Notes: generated by a model from the sequence alone, not told the origin. Positions 41,175-49,878 are shown, counted from the first letter of the stretch. The stretch: DNA of 54,290 bases from Thermococcus celericrescens (GCF_001484195.1 NZ_LLYW01000005.1:1-54290), one strand, 5' to 3'. Program-made: numbers and translations.

Positions 41175-41923
41175 TCTTCGACTCCCCCGAGCGTTCTGGC
41201 TCGCACTTCAATTCCGTACTCTTTCCGTTCGATGCTCTCGGTGACTATGAGCCTGCCGGTGGCTCGGGCCAGGGAGAGCATTATCGAGGAGCAGACTGGA
41301 CAGGCCACCTGGTCGCAGCCCTCTGGACTGCACTGGAACTCAGGTCTGACCACGACCCTGAACCCCTCTTCCGTTTCCTCGATGTAGACGGTTTTGGCGA
41401 GGTTAAGCGCCCTCAGGACTGAGCCCGCGACACTCTCCACGACCTCGGCTCCCGTCCCGTTGAGGGGGCCCTCAAAGAAGTCCTCGAACTCCCTCACAAG
41501 CTCTAGCCCAGTGGGCCTTATTGAGAGACCCATCTCCCGTTCGTTGCTCACGTTCGTGAGAAAAACCGTCTCGCTGTCCAGCTTCCCAAGGCTGGGTTCG
41601 AAGTCCTCGCGCAGGGGAATGAAGGTTCCGCCCTCCGGGAGGTTCTCATAGGGGGGTATGTAGACGGCCTTTCCCTCCAGGCCGAGATCCTCGACCATCT
41701 TGAGGAGGAGCTTTCTGTAGGATTTCATGACCGCCTCGAAGCCCTCCCGGTGGACGTAGCCGGGGCTTTTGAATGTGAAGACCACGGCGCCGAGGAAGAG
41801 GCCCGCCAGTCCGATGTTTATGAGTCCCACATCTCCCCTGATTGCACCGGTGATGGCCGTTGCCCCGCCGATCACCGCGAGGAGGGCGCTTGCGGCGTTC
41901 TTTGCGTTGAGCTCCAGCTCCAT
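41165..41923 (-). CDS. Unrecognised membrane-anchored protein with cysteine cluster
   Basis: Two N-terminal helices (AASALLAVIGGATAITGAI; NIGLAGLFLGAVVFTF) anchor a soluble domain of about 190 residues. Near residue 205 a cluster of cysteines, C-x4-C-x4-C-x2-C (CSPEGCDQVACPVC), could bind metal or form disulfides. GAGGTGA sets ATG 41923. It is divergent from the MoxR-type operon and shares its promoter region, which hints at a common envelope role. Family not known to me. Confidence 0.7.
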   Translation of the reverse strand: MELELNAKNAASALLAVIGGATAITGAIRGDVGLINIGLAGLFLGAVVFTFKSPGYVHREGFEAVMKSYRKLLLKMVEDLGLEGKAVYIPPYENLPEGGTFIPLREDFEPSLGKLDSETVFLTNVSNEREMGLSIRPTGLELVREFEDFFEGPLNGTGAEVVESVAGSVLRALNLAKTVYIEETEEGFRVVVRPEFQCSPEGCDQVACPVCSSIMLSLARATGRLIVTESIERKEYGIEVRARTLGGVEEWM

Positions 41924-41948
41924 CTGCTCACCTCTTTCATCTCCGGGC

Positions 41949-41961
41949 AAAAATTTAAAAC
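41949..41961. promoter_or_regulatory. Symmetric TATA region shared by divergent operons
   Basis: AAAATTTAAAAC reads as a TATA box in both directions. It predicts starts near 41928 (minus) and 41980 (plus), both within ten bases of the chosen start codons at 41923 and 41990. Confidence 0.55.
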
Positions 41962-41989
41962 GTTTACCAATCGACGGTGATTGGGGACA

Positions 41990-43447
41990 ATGAGGCGGTT
42001 AATAATCCCTGCTGTAATAATCGGTCTGCTTCTTCTAACCTCGCCCCTTGGGCTAGCCCTGGAAAGGCAGGTGCCCGTTGAGGAGTCCCAACCCAGCGAT
42101 GGTGGGATTTACGACTTTCTCTCTATCCTGATTGGCCTTTCTGAGTCCCTAACCGGCGCGGTTCTCGATGAGAGCAACGCTTCGCTGGGATACCTTGAGA
42201 GGCTGGGGTTCGCGGTCAACGAGACCTCCCGTGAGGTGCTGCTTTACAGGGAGAGGGGGGTGAGCACGAGGCTCGATGAATACTTTCCCCCTTTCGTTGA
42301 TCTCTACATCGCCATGGTCGATATTGTTGAGGGTCAGCTTAAGTTCACCGAGTACTTCCCCTTGGTTACCGGCGGCAACTCAAGCGCCTACCTCCCGGCG
42401 CTCCATGGTGTTGAGCTTGGAATGGAGGGGGTCTCCCGTGCCAGGGAAGCCCTGGGCGAAATAGCCGGACTCTCCTTCAGAACGTCCTCCGGCAACGTCA
42501 CCCTGGACACATTGGGGCTGGCGGGGAGCCTAGACGAAGTGGAGAGGCTGTTCGAACGCTATGAGGCCCTTCTCAGAAGGTACCAGCCCCCGGAGAGCCC
42601 GCTCGTTCTCTACGTTTCGGATGATACCCCTCCCATCGGCTCCAACGTCACCGTCTACGGATTGGTTAGGGGAATGGGCTCGGTCACCCTCCACATGGTT
42701 TCCCCAAGCGGTTCCGAGGACATAGCCGGCGTTCTCGTCAGGGACGGTTCCTTCAGCAGGGCCTACACCCTCGGTGAACTGGGCCTTTACAGGGTCTTTG
42801 CCACGGGCTACCTCAACGGGAGCCCCGTCCGCTCCAACACCGTCGAGATAAACGTCACCCGCATTCCAACGAGAATAGTGGCCGGCAACGGGAGCGCCTA
42901 CATAGGAAGGCCCTTCCAGGTGACGGCGGTTCTTCAGGATTACCTTGGCAGGCCGATTGCCGGGGAGAAGGTCTTTGTTAGGGTTCCCGGCGGTACAACA
43001 ATCCTGCGGACCGACCGGCTTGGCTACTTCCGCTTCAACGTCACTAGCGGTGCCGAGGGCACCGTACATGTTGTCATGACGTACCCGGGTTCCGGGCTTT
43101 ACGGGCCGAGCCGGGCGAACATTTCCGTCCTCTTCACTCGGTATCCCCTCAGGATAACCCTGGGTGGGCCGGAGCGGGTTCGGGTCGGGCGGAACTTTAC
43201 AGTTACGGTCAACGTGACTTCCGCTCATCCGGTTCCCGTCAGTATACTCGTCGACAACTCGACCTGTGCGGTCGTGAACGCCTCGGCCCCGTTCAACGTC
43301 TCCGTGGTTCTCGATGATGCGGGAATGCACTCCATAGCCGCGGTTTTTTCGGGGGACTCGCTCTACGCTCCCTCCCGCTCCAACGTTCTCTCGGTTGAGG
43401 CCGTTCCGGGACCGCCCTCCTGCGGTTTGTTCTTGTGGTTGTTGTAA
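41990..43447 (+). CDS. Secreted Ig-like repeat protein, 5' part of a frameshifted DUF4129 gene
   Basis: A signal peptide (LIIPAVIIGLLLLTSPLGLA) is followed by an alpha-helical region of about 180 residues and at least two or three Ig-like domains (VLYVSDDTPPIGSNVTVYG; AGNGSAYIGRPFQVTAVL; LGGPERVRVGRNFTVTVNV), with many N-x-S/T sites. The frame ends with an odd tail (GPPSCGLFLWLL). Adding one G at 43408-43410 joins it to the next frame and restores a membrane helix plus a DUF4129 domain. GGGGAC lies before ATG 41990. It opens the MoxR/DUF58 operon, where a DUF4129 membrane protein is the usual partner. Confidence 0.75.
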   Translation: MRRLIIPAVIIGLLLLTSPLGLALERQVPVEESQPSDGGIYDFLSILIGLSESLTGAVLDESNASLGYLERLGFAVNETSREVLLYRERGVSTRLDEYFPPFVDLYIAMVDIVEGQLKFTEYFPLVTGGNSSAYLPALHGVELGMEGVSRAREALGEIAGLSFRTSSGNVTLDTLGLAGSLDEVERLFERYEALLRRYQPPESPLVLYVSDDTPPIGSNVTVYGLVRGMGSVTLHMVSPSGSEDIAGVLVRDGSFSRAYTLGELGLYRVFATGYLNGSPVRSNTVEINVTRIPTRIVAGNGSAYIGRPFQVTAVLQDYLGRPIAGEKVFVRVPGGTTILRTDRLGYFRFNVTSGAEGTVHVVMTYPGSGLYGPSRANISVLFTRYPLRITLGGPERVRVGRNFTVTVNVTSAHPVPVSILVDNSTCAVVNASAPFNVSVVLDDAGMHSIAAVFSGDSLYAPSRSNVLSVEAVPGPPSCGLFLWLL

Positions 43448-43824
43448 TGGTTGGGGCGCTGCTCATCTACCGCAGGCTCTCGGGTGGAACGGCCGCGGGG
43501 GAGGGCATCACCGACGAGGAGCTGGTGGCCCTTCTCCGTGCGGGTGAGGATGGAGGCAAAAAGCGCGGCAAGAGACTTAACGAGTACTACCGGCACGTGT
43601 ACCTGCGGCTGCTGTCCCGCTACAACCTTCGGAGGAGTACCACACCAAGGGAGCTTCTGACGTTCGCCCGCGGGGAACCCTTCGAGGGGCATCTCACGTC
43701 TGCCACTGACTACCATGAGCGCTACACCTACGCGGGGAGGAGGCTCACCGCGGAGGAGATAGTGGACTTCATCCGCTCCACCGCCAACGTCATCCTTAAG
43801 CTCTTTGTGGGGGATGAGCTGTGA
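43435..43824 (+). CDS. DUF4129-like domain, 3' part of the frameshifted gene
   Basis: The frame begins inside a membrane helix (upstream codons in this frame already read ALLRFVLVVVVMVGALLIY) and continues with a cytoplasmic domain: LNEYYRHVYLRLLSRYNLRRSTTPRELLTFA and DYHERYTYAGRRLTAEEIVDFI. That is the DUF4129 pattern. Translation as a separate protein from GTG 43435 is possible but would start in mid-helix. I take it as the end of the gene starting at 41990. It overlaps the next gene by four bases. Confidence 0.72.
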   Translation: MVVVMVGALLIYRRLSGGTAAGEGITDEELVALLRAGEDGGKKRGKRLNEYYRHVYLRLLSRYNLRRSTTPRELLTFARGEPFEGHLTSATDYHERYTYAGRRLTAEEIVDFIRSTANVILKLFVGDEL

Positions 43825-44843
43825 GACGAGTAGTTTACGCGGTACTGCTGGTGGTCGGCCTGTTCCTCGTCATCGCCCCCCTCTCGATCCCAGTGTTCAC
43901 CAGTAACACCCCGTTCAGCGTGCTCAACACCGGCTGGGACGGCTGTTCCAAGTTTGGAAAGCTCCTCTACGGTACCGCTGATGGAAAGATAGTACCGGTG
44001 TTCTCTCCATTTGATTCCTTCGGGCTGTCCGGCAAAAGGGGAACACTCCTGATCATCGGTCCTGATATGGGATACAGCTCTGCGGAGATAGACGAGATCC
44101 GGGAGTTCCTGAAGAACGGCGGTACGCTCGTGCTGATGGACGACTTCGGAACCGGGAACGAGATACTTTCGGGCCTTGGCCTGAGCGCCCGCTTTTCGGG
44201 CAAGCCCTACCGGGACGTGTTCTACTACAAAAACGAGAACTTTCCGGTTCTGGTAAGGATACTCGACCCGGCCCTGGCTGAGAACGTCAGCGGCGTTATC
44301 CTGAACGTGCCATCCGTTCTCCAGGGCGTTGGGGGTGAGATTTACACGAGCAAGGTGGCGGTAGTGGGGAGCGACTTCTCCCAGTATCCCGTTATGGCGG
44401 AGGTGGATTACGGTGATGGAAGGATAGTTCTTTTCTCGGACCCGAGCGTTTTCATAAACGATATGTACGGGCTGAATGAGAACTTTATACGGAACTTCGC
44501 CGACTACGCCTTTTCGGGGCCCGTCTACATCGACGAGGCCCACCATTCCAACTTCAACCTCTACCACAGGGGGTACATCACTGTAAGGAGGAGCGCGGAC
44601 AGTGAGACGATTTTCTACGTCTTCCTGTTCGTTGCGCTCATTGCCCTCTTTGTGGAGAGCGGGCTTGCCTGGCTCGTGGTTACAAAAATTCTGGCCCTGG
44701 TTCCCCGTGTCCTTCCGTCTGAGGCCGGCGAGCCCGTCGAGGCGGTGGTTCGGCGCCTCGCCGAGAGGGGGTACCGTGAGGATATACTCTTAAAGATGGT
44801 CCGCGAGATTGAGACGGGTAGAAAACTGGGTGGTGGAAAATGA
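43821..44843 (+). CDS. DUF4350 membrane protein
   Basis: One helix at the N-terminus (VVYAVLLVVGLFLVIAPLSI) and one near residue 260 (IFYVFLFVALIALFVESGLAWLVV) enclose an outer domain with IIGPDMGYSSAEIDEIREFLKNGGTLVLMDDFGTGNEIL, the DUF4350/GATase-like signature. A cytoplasmic tail follows. Such proteins occur between DUF4129 and MoxR genes in MoxR-DUF58 operons. GTG start overlapping the previous stop. Confidence 0.82.
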   Translation: MRRVVYAVLLVVGLFLVIAPLSIPVFTSNTPFSVLNTGWDGCSKFGKLLYGTADGKIVPVFSPFDSFGLSGKRGTLLIIGPDMGYSSAEIDEIREFLKNGGTLVLMDDFGTGNEILSGLGLSARFSGKPYRDVFYYKNENFPVLVRILDPALAENVSGVILNVPSVLQGVGGEIYTSKVAVVGSDFSQYPVMAEVDYGDGRIVLFSDPSVFINDMYGLNENFIRNFADYAFSGPVYIDEAHHSNFNLYHRGYITVRRSADSETIFYVFLFVALIALFVESGLAWLVVTKILALVPRVLPSEAGEPVEAVVRRLAERGYREDILLKMVREIETGRKLGGGK

Positions 44844-45769
44844 AGGGTACCGACTTCCTTGAGAAGCTTAAGGATGAAATGCACAACGCCGTTGTCGGCA
44901 AGGATGACGTTATAGAGATGCTCGCGATAGCCCTCCTGGCGGAGGGCCACGTTATACTGGAGGGAATCCCAGGGGTGGCCAAGACCACAATAGCCAAGAG
45001 CTTTGCCCAGGCCATTGGACTGAAGTTCTCCAGGATTCAGCTTACCCCGGATCTGCTTCCCGCGGATATAATCGGAACCGTCTACTACAATCAGAAGACG
45101 GGCGAGTTCAAGATAAAGAAGGGCCCCATCTTTGGCAACGTCGTGCTGGCGGACGAGATCAACCGCGCCCAGCCCAAGACCCAGTCTGCTCTGCTGGAGG
45201 CCATGCAAGAGGGGCAGGTTACCATAGAGGGTCACACACTCAGGCTTCCCCGCCCGTTCCTGGTTATAGCCACGAAAAACCCCCTGGAGTTCGAGGGCGT
45301 CTATACGCTTCCGGAAGCCCAGCTCGATAGATTCATGATCAGGGTTAAAGTGGGCTATCCCGACAGGGGGGAGGAGCTTGAGATGCTCCTGAGAAAGGAC
45401 CGGGGTAAGTTCGTCGAGGTCAGACAGGTCTTCACGGCCAAGCAGGTTCAGGCCCTCATATTTGAGGTCAGGAAGGTCGGCACGAGCGAGCCGGTTCTTG
45501 AGTACTTATACGAAATAATCTCGCGGACGAGGAGCGACGACAGGCTGCTCATCGGTGCCTCCCCCAGGGCTGGTGAGCATCTCCTCTACGCGTCAAAGGC
45601 CAGGGCATTCCTCCAGGGCAGAACGTACGTCATACCTGACGATATAAAGGCCGTTGCCGTTAACGTCCTGGCCCACAGGCTCATAGTGAGGGCCGAGTAC
45701 GAGCTGGAGGGCCTCAAGCCGGAGACCGTCGTCAGGGAGATACTTGACTCCGTTGAGGTGCCTGTATGA
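44840..45769 (+). CDS. MoxR family AAA+ ATPase
   Basis: AAA+ ATPase with Walker A LEGIPGVAKTTIAKSFAQ, the MoxR motif FSRIQLTPDLLPADIIG, Walker B VVLADEINRAQPKTQSALLEAM, sensor IATKNPLEFEGVYTLPEAQLDRFM, and the sensor-2 region near PRAGEHLLYASKARAF. 309 residues. MoxR proteins act as chaperones with DUF58/VWA partners in assembling surface or metal-containing proteins. It overlaps both neighbours by four bases. Confidence 0.93.
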   Translation: MKGTDFLEKLKDEMHNAVVGKDDVIEMLAIALLAEGHVILEGIPGVAKTTIAKSFAQAIGLKFSRIQLTPDLLPADIIGTVYYNQKTGEFKIKKGPIFGNVVLADEINRAQPKTQSALLEAMQEGQVTIEGHTLRLPRPFLVIATKNPLEFEGVYTLPEAQLDRFMIRVKVGYPDRGEELEMLLRKDRGKFVEVRQVFTAKQVQALIFEVRKVGTSEPVLEYLYEIISRTRSDDRLLIGASPRAGEHLLYASKARAFLQGRTYVIPDDIKAVAVNVLAHRLIVRAEYELEGLKPETVVREILDSVEVPV

Positions 45770-47046
45770 AGCGGGAGGACGTGCTGTGGACGCTCGCGGG
45801 ACTGGGCTTCGTTCACGGCTACCTCACTTCCGACGTCTTCAGCGCGATGTTTGGGATGGGGTTAGTTGCGTACATTCTCCACCACGACTCATCGTTTTCA
45901 CCCTCTGTGGAGGCCTCCGTTGAGGTTCCTGGTGAGGTGGAGGAGGGGGAGGAGTTCAGGATTGGGCTCCAGCTTAAGAACACCGGGGGCCCGGTGGGAG
46001 TGGAGGTCTTTAACGAGACTCCCCCGGAAGTCGAGTCCCGTCCAGTCTGGCTTTTCCTCGGTCGGGGGGAGTCCAGGGTCGTGGATTATCCCGCCCGGGC
46101 CTCCATGAAGGGCATCTACCGCGTCTCAACGGTCCTTCGCCTCTACGATCCGAGCGGCATGTACTTCGAGGAGATTCGGCTGGGGGAGGGGGAGCTGAGG
46201 GTATATCCGTCGGTCGATTCGATCCGCGAGGCCGCGAGGGAGGAGGCCAACATTAGGATCGCCCAGAGGATGAAGAGGGGTATCACCTCTGGTATCGACA
46301 GCATGGAGGTTCACGGCCTCAGGGAGTACTATCCCGGTGATGACCTCAGGAAGATAGACTGGAAGGCCAGCGCTAGGCTGGGCGAGCTGATAGTTAGGGA
46401 GTTCCTCCGCGAAACGGAAAGCCCGGTTTACATAGTTCTCGACGCCACCAGGGGCATGCGGCGGCGAGTGAAGAGGGCCAGGATAGATTACGCCACCAGC
46501 CTGGTTCTCTACCTCGCCACGCTCTTGGTGATGAAAAACCGCCGCGTCGGCCTGGTGGTGTACTCCGAGGACGGATTCAGACTCGTTCCCCCCTCCGCGG
46601 GGAAGGAGCAGGTAAACCGCATTCGGAACGCTCTGGAGTTCAGACCGGCTGGAGGGAGGCCAGGCTTCAGGGTAAGGCTTGGCGAGCTCTCCCCCAGAGG
46701 CAGGCGCTTCCTCTCGCGCATCTTTCCCCGCAGAAGGGCGGGCCTGGCGGAGGCTCTCCTGGGCATCAAGGAGCCGGCGCATCTCCTCTTAGTTACCGAC
46801 CTCATGAGCGACACGTCCAGGCTCTACAGGCTGATCTCGATGCTGAAGAAAAAGCACACAATAGCCATCCTCTCGCCAAACCCAGTGCTCTTCCATGCCG
46901 GCCCCCTGGATGAGGAAACCCTTAAAATCCTCTATGAAAGGTACCTGGAGAGGGAAGAACTGATCAGGAAGTTCAACTCCCTGGTCCCCACTGTGGATCT
47001 CGGGCCTGAAGACTACGCGAGGGAAGTCGTGAGGGAACTGGGATGA
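45766..47046 (+). CDS. DUF58 domain protein
   Basis: Two N-terminal hydrophobic segments are followed by a beta-rich region and, near residue 185, the DUF58 signature REYYPGDDLRKIDWKASARLGELIVREF. A von Willebrand A-like part follows with VYIVLDATRGMRRR and LLLVTDLMSDTSRLYRLI. It is the usual partner of MoxR. 426 residues, overlapping moxR and the next gene by four bases. Confidence 0.9.
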   Translation: MKREDVLWTLAGLGFVHGYLTSDVFSAMFGMGLVAYILHHDSSFSPSVEASVEVPGEVEEGEEFRIGLQLKNTGGPVGVEVFNETPPEVESRPVWLFLGRGESRVVDYPARASMKGIYRVSTVLRLYDPSGMYFEEIRLGEGELRVYPSVDSIREAAREEANIRIAQRMKRGITSGIDSMEVHGLREYYPGDDLRKIDWKASARLGELIVREFLRETESPVYIVLDATRGMRRRVKRARIDYATSLVLYLATLLVMKNRRVGLVVYSEDGFRLVPPSAGKEQVNRIRNALEFRPAGGRPGFRVRLGELSPRGRRFLSRIFPRRRAGLAEALLGIKEPAHLLLVTDLMSDTSRLYRLISMLKKKHTIAILSPNPVLFHAGPLDEETLKILYERYLEREELIRKFNSLVPTVDLGPEDYAREVVRELG

Positions 47047-47636
47047 TGTGGCTCTTCGTTGCCCTCCTCGGTGGACTGGCACTGGGCGCCAGATCGGTTC
47101 TCCTGCTGCCCCTGGCCTACGTGGCCTCGTGGAAGCGGCGGGACTGGGGCCTGGCGATCTACTTTGTATTCGGTGTTCTGGCCCTCAACGAGGTGCGCAT
47201 CGGAGACGTCCTCTCCTACGCGGCCGTTAAGGCGGTTTTCTTCCTCATCCTGCCATCCTTCATGGCCCTGCGTGAGATGATGTCCTTGACTTTCCTTCCG
47301 AGTCTTCCGAAGGACTACCGCGAGATTAGGCCAGAGGGTGCAATCCCCGCCGCCCTGGTGCTCCTTGGGATAGTGTACTGGCCCCTCTTCATCGCGGGCG
47401 TTCTTTTGCTCCTGGTGCCGGGCAGTGACGTGAGGGGTTTAGCATCCTCCAGACTGCCCCTTGCCGCGGTGGTCCTGCCGATACTGGCGCTGGCCGCTCT
47501 AAGGGTGCTGCGTAATGAGCTCTACACCCCGGAGACCCAGGTCGCGCTGCTGGCGGCGTTCTCGATCTTTGCCCTCCTGTGGCGCTGGAGGGAGAGAAAA
47601 AGGGTGGATTTCAGACTCTACGGGGATTCGATGTGA
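47043..47636 (+). CDS. Unrecognised multi-pass membrane protein ending the MoxR operon
   Basis: The 197 residues carry about five to six hydrophobic helices (LFVALLGGLALGARSVLLLPLAYVA; GLAIYFVFGVLALNEV; VKAVFFLILPSFMAL; LVLLGIVYWPLFIAGVLLLLV; ALLAAFSIFALLW). I do not know the family. The overlap with the DUF58 gene shows translational coupling. Its end overlaps the convergent epimerase gene by 19 bases. Confidence 0.72.
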   Translation: MMWLFVALLGGLALGARSVLLLPLAYVASWKRRDWGLAIYFVFGVLALNEVRIGDVLSYAAVKAVFFLILPSFMALREMMSLTFLPSLPKDYREIRPEGAIPAALVLLGIVYWPLFIAGVLLLLVPGSDVRGLASSRLPLAAVVLPILALAALRVLRNELYTPETQVALLAAFSIFALLWRWRERKRVDFRLYGDSM

Positions 47637-48580
47637 TCGAGGAGCTCTTTCACCGTCCTCTCCACGGCGCCGTAGCTGTTGAGCCTCGGACTCCAGCCGG
47701 TTCCCTTTGCCTTTTCTATGCCCAGGCGCATGAACTTGACATCCCCCTTCCAGCCGCGGCCCCCATCGACGCCGCCGGTGAACCGGAACTCCGGCTCCAG
47801 GCCCATCCCCTCGCTGACTATCTCCGCTATCTCCCTCACGGTTATCCAGTCGTCGTTCCCGAGGTTGTAGAAGTCGACGGTTTTGTCGCTCCCCCTGAAG
47901 TGCTCAAAGATGTGGAGCATGCCATCAACGGTATCGCTCACGTGGAGGTAGCTCTTCCTCTGGGTGCCGTCGCCGAGTATCTCAAGCTCCCCCGGGTTCT
48001 TCCTGAGCTTGTTTATGAAGTCGTAGATGACCCCGTGGTTGGAGCGCTCGCCTATGATGTTGGCGAGGCGGAAGATCAGGGCCCTGAACCCGAAAGTGTG
48101 AGCGTACCCGCTGATTAAAGCTTCGGCGGCCAGCTTGGCACCACCGTAGACGCTTATCGGCTCGAGCGGGGCGTAGTCCTCCGGCGTCGGAATCACGGAT
48201 GCATCGCCGTAGACGGTTGAGGACGACGTGAAAACGAGGTACCTGGCGCTTGAACCCCTCATTGCGTTGAGCAGGTTGTAGGTTATCAGCACGTTTGTCT
48301 CGTAGAGCAGCTCCGGGCTCTGGGAACCTATTCTAACCTCAGGGTTCGCCGCGAGGTGGAAGACGGCATCGACGCCCTCAACGGCTTCCTCAACGATCCC
48401 CCGGTTCCTCATGTCTCCCTTGATGAACTCAAAGCGCTCGTGGTTCAGCCACCGCTTTATGTTTTCCAGACTGCCCGCACTGAGGTCGTCGAGAACCCTG
48501 ACCTCCCATCCGAGCTCCATCAGCCTGTCCACCAGGTGTGAGCCTATGAACCCGGCACCTCCCGTTACCAGGACCTTCAT
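47618..48580 (-). CDS. NAD-dependent UDP-sugar epimerase (GalE-like)
   Basis: An extended SDR enzyme of about 320 residues. LVTGGAGFIGSHLVDRLMEL binds NAD, FHLAANPEVRIGS and VFTSSSTVYGDAS are typical of UDP-glucose/GlcNAc 4-epimerases, and YGGAKLAAEALI holds the catalytic Tyr and Lys. It probably interconverts UDP-Glc/UDP-Gal or the N-acetyl forms for the glycan pathway. GGTGGT favours ATG 48580; the longer frame to 48685 runs through the divergent promoter. Confidence 0.9.
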   Translation of the reverse strand: MKVLVTGGAGFIGSHLVDRLMELGWEVRVLDDLSAGSLENIKRWLNHERFEFIKGDMRNRGIVEEAVEGVDAVFHLAANPEVRIGSQSPELLYETNVLITYNLLNAMRGSSARYLVFTSSSTVYGDASVIPTPEDYAPLEPISVYGGAKLAAEALISGYAHTFGFRALIFRLANIIGERSNHGVIYDFINKLRKNPGELEILGDGTQRKSYLHVSDTVDGMLHIFEHFRGSDKTVDFYNLGNDDWITVREIAEIVSEGMGLEPEFRFTGGVDGGRGWKGDVKFMRLGIEKAKGTGWSPRLNSYGAVERTVKELLDHIESP

Positions 48581-48606
48581 TCGTACCACCACCGATGATG
48601 AGACAA

Positions 48607-48620
48607 AATTATTTAAATAC
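48607..48620. promoter_or_regulatory. TATA region shared by the divergent epimerase and nucleotidyltransferase
   Basis: TTATTTAAATACG holds the palindromic core ATTTAAAT, usable on both strands. It predicts starts near 48588 (minus, leader about 8 bases) and 48640 (plus, leader about 32 bases). Confidence 0.5.
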
Positions 48621-48671
48621 GTTTGGACCCATCCTATGACGGTCTTGATAACCCCTGGATGGTGATAATCA

Positions 48672-49667
48672 ATGAAAGTCCTCATAATGGCCGGCGGCTA
48701 CGCGACGAGGCTGTGGCCCATAACCAAGGACAACCCCAAGGCTCTGCTGCCCGTTGGCAACAGGGTGATCCTCGACTACATACTGGAGAAGGTGGGGGAG
48801 CTTGGACTTGAGACCTACATCTCCACGAACCGCTTCTTCGAGGCTCACTTCCGCCCCTACGCAGAGGAGCGGGGGGTTGAGCTCATCGTCGAGGATACCC
48901 TCCACGAGGAGGAGAAGCTCGGCACGATAGGGGCCATGAAGAAGGCCGTCGATGAGCTGGGCCTCGACGACTACCTCGTCATCGCCGGCGACAACCTCTT
49001 CTCCTTCTCCCTGACGGACTTTCTCAGGGCCTATGACGGCAGGACGCTGATAGCGGTCTACGACGTCGGCGACCTCGAACTGGCGAAGCGCTACGGCGTT
49101 GTGGTTCTTGAGGGGGACAGGGTGATCTCATTCGAGGAGAAGCCGGCCCAGCCGCGCTCGACCCTAATAAGCACCGGCGTCTACGTCTTTCCAAAAGTCG
49201 TTATGGAGCGCATCGATGAGTACCTCTCCAACGGCAACCGCGATTCCCCCGGCTACTTCCTCCAGTGGCTCCTCTCCAAAGGCGAGCCGATAAAGGCCTA
49301 CCGCTTCTCCGAGTACTGGTATGATATAGGCTCGGCCGACAGCTACCTGGAGGCCCTCAAGACGCTCCTCCGGGAGAGCCACGTCGAGGAGATTCAGATA
49401 AGCCCCTACGCCAAGATAATCCCGCCGGTCGTCATAAAGAGGGGTGCGAAAATCCTGGGGCGCTCCATAATCGGCCCCTACGCCTACATCGGCGAGAGTT
49501 GCACCATAGAGAACTCGGACATAAGCGACTCGATAGTCTTCAGGAACACGGTCATCAGGAACTCCACGATATGGCGCTCCATCATAGACGAGAAGTGCGA
49601 GATAAGAAACCTCGAGCTCAGGAAGAGCCTCGTCGGCGGGCACGCAAAGATACAGAGGGGTGAGTGA
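48672..49667 (+). CDS. Sugar-1-phosphate nucleotidyltransferase with beta-helix C-terminus
   Basis: LIMAGGYATRLWPITKDNPKALLPV is the nucleotidyltransferase signature; VIAGDNLFSF and STGVYVFPK follow. The C-terminal 90 residues are a left-handed beta-helix (IIGPYAYIGESCTIENSDIS). The 331-residue layout fits archaeal RmlA/GlmU-like enzymes making UDP- or dTDP-sugars. The substrate is open: Glc-1-P or GlcNAc-1-P are likely, given the epimerase next door. Confidence 0.87.
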   Translation: MKVLIMAGGYATRLWPITKDNPKALLPVGNRVILDYILEKVGELGLETYISTNRFFEAHFRPYAEERGVELIVEDTLHEEEKLGTIGAMKKAVDELGLDDYLVIAGDNLFSFSLTDFLRAYDGRTLIAVYDVGDLELAKRYGVVVLEGDRVISFEEKPAQPRSTLISTGVYVFPKVVMERIDEYLSNGNRDSPGYFLQWLLSKGEPIKAYRFSEYWYDIGSADSYLEALKTLLRESHVEEIQISPYAKIIPPVVIKRGAKILGRSIIGPYAYIGESCTIENSDISDSIVFRNTVIRNSTIWRSIIDEKCEIRNLELRKSLVGGHAKIQRGE

Positions 49668-49673
49668 GACCGT

Positions 49674-49760
49674 ACCTGTTTCGGGTGGGGTCTACTTCTT
49701 TATCCTTGAGTCGTATTAGATCACAATCCTTATTAACGACAGGACCTACCCGAAACAGGT
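49674..49760. promoter_or_regulatory. 13-bp inverted repeat around a TATA box at an ATPase relic
   Basis: ACCTGTTTCGGGT at 49674-49686 and ACCCGAAACAGGT at 49748-49760 are perfect inverted copies. A TATA-like CTTATTAAC at 49728-49736 lies between them. The right arm abuts the start of the ATPase relic. This is the third ATPase start in the window that has a symmetric element. Confidence 0.65.
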
Positions 49761-49761
49761 G

Positions 49762-49878
49762 GTGTCTAGTGCTTTTGATACCCGTCCAAAGGCTTCAATG
49801 GATGAGGTTTTCGGAAGGAAAGCGGAATACTGGGAGCTGGTTGAGAAAATCGAAAACGGGAGAACTTCTTCGTCCTGA
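49762..49878 (+). pseudogene. N-terminal relic of an archaeal ATPase
   Basis: From GTG 49762 the codons read VSSAFDTRPKASMDEVFGRK and then AEYWELVEKIENGRTSSS with a stop. FDTRPK and EVFGR-x-x-EYWELV match the region in front of the P-loop in archaeal ATPases. The frame ends in the terminus of a mobile element (GACCTCCTCCCCGCC), which presumably cut the gene. Confidence 0.65.

Noticed and set aside
42530-43330. Open frame of 266 codons on the minus strand
   Set aside because: It is antisense to the Ig-like repeat gene, and shows no domain or start signal.
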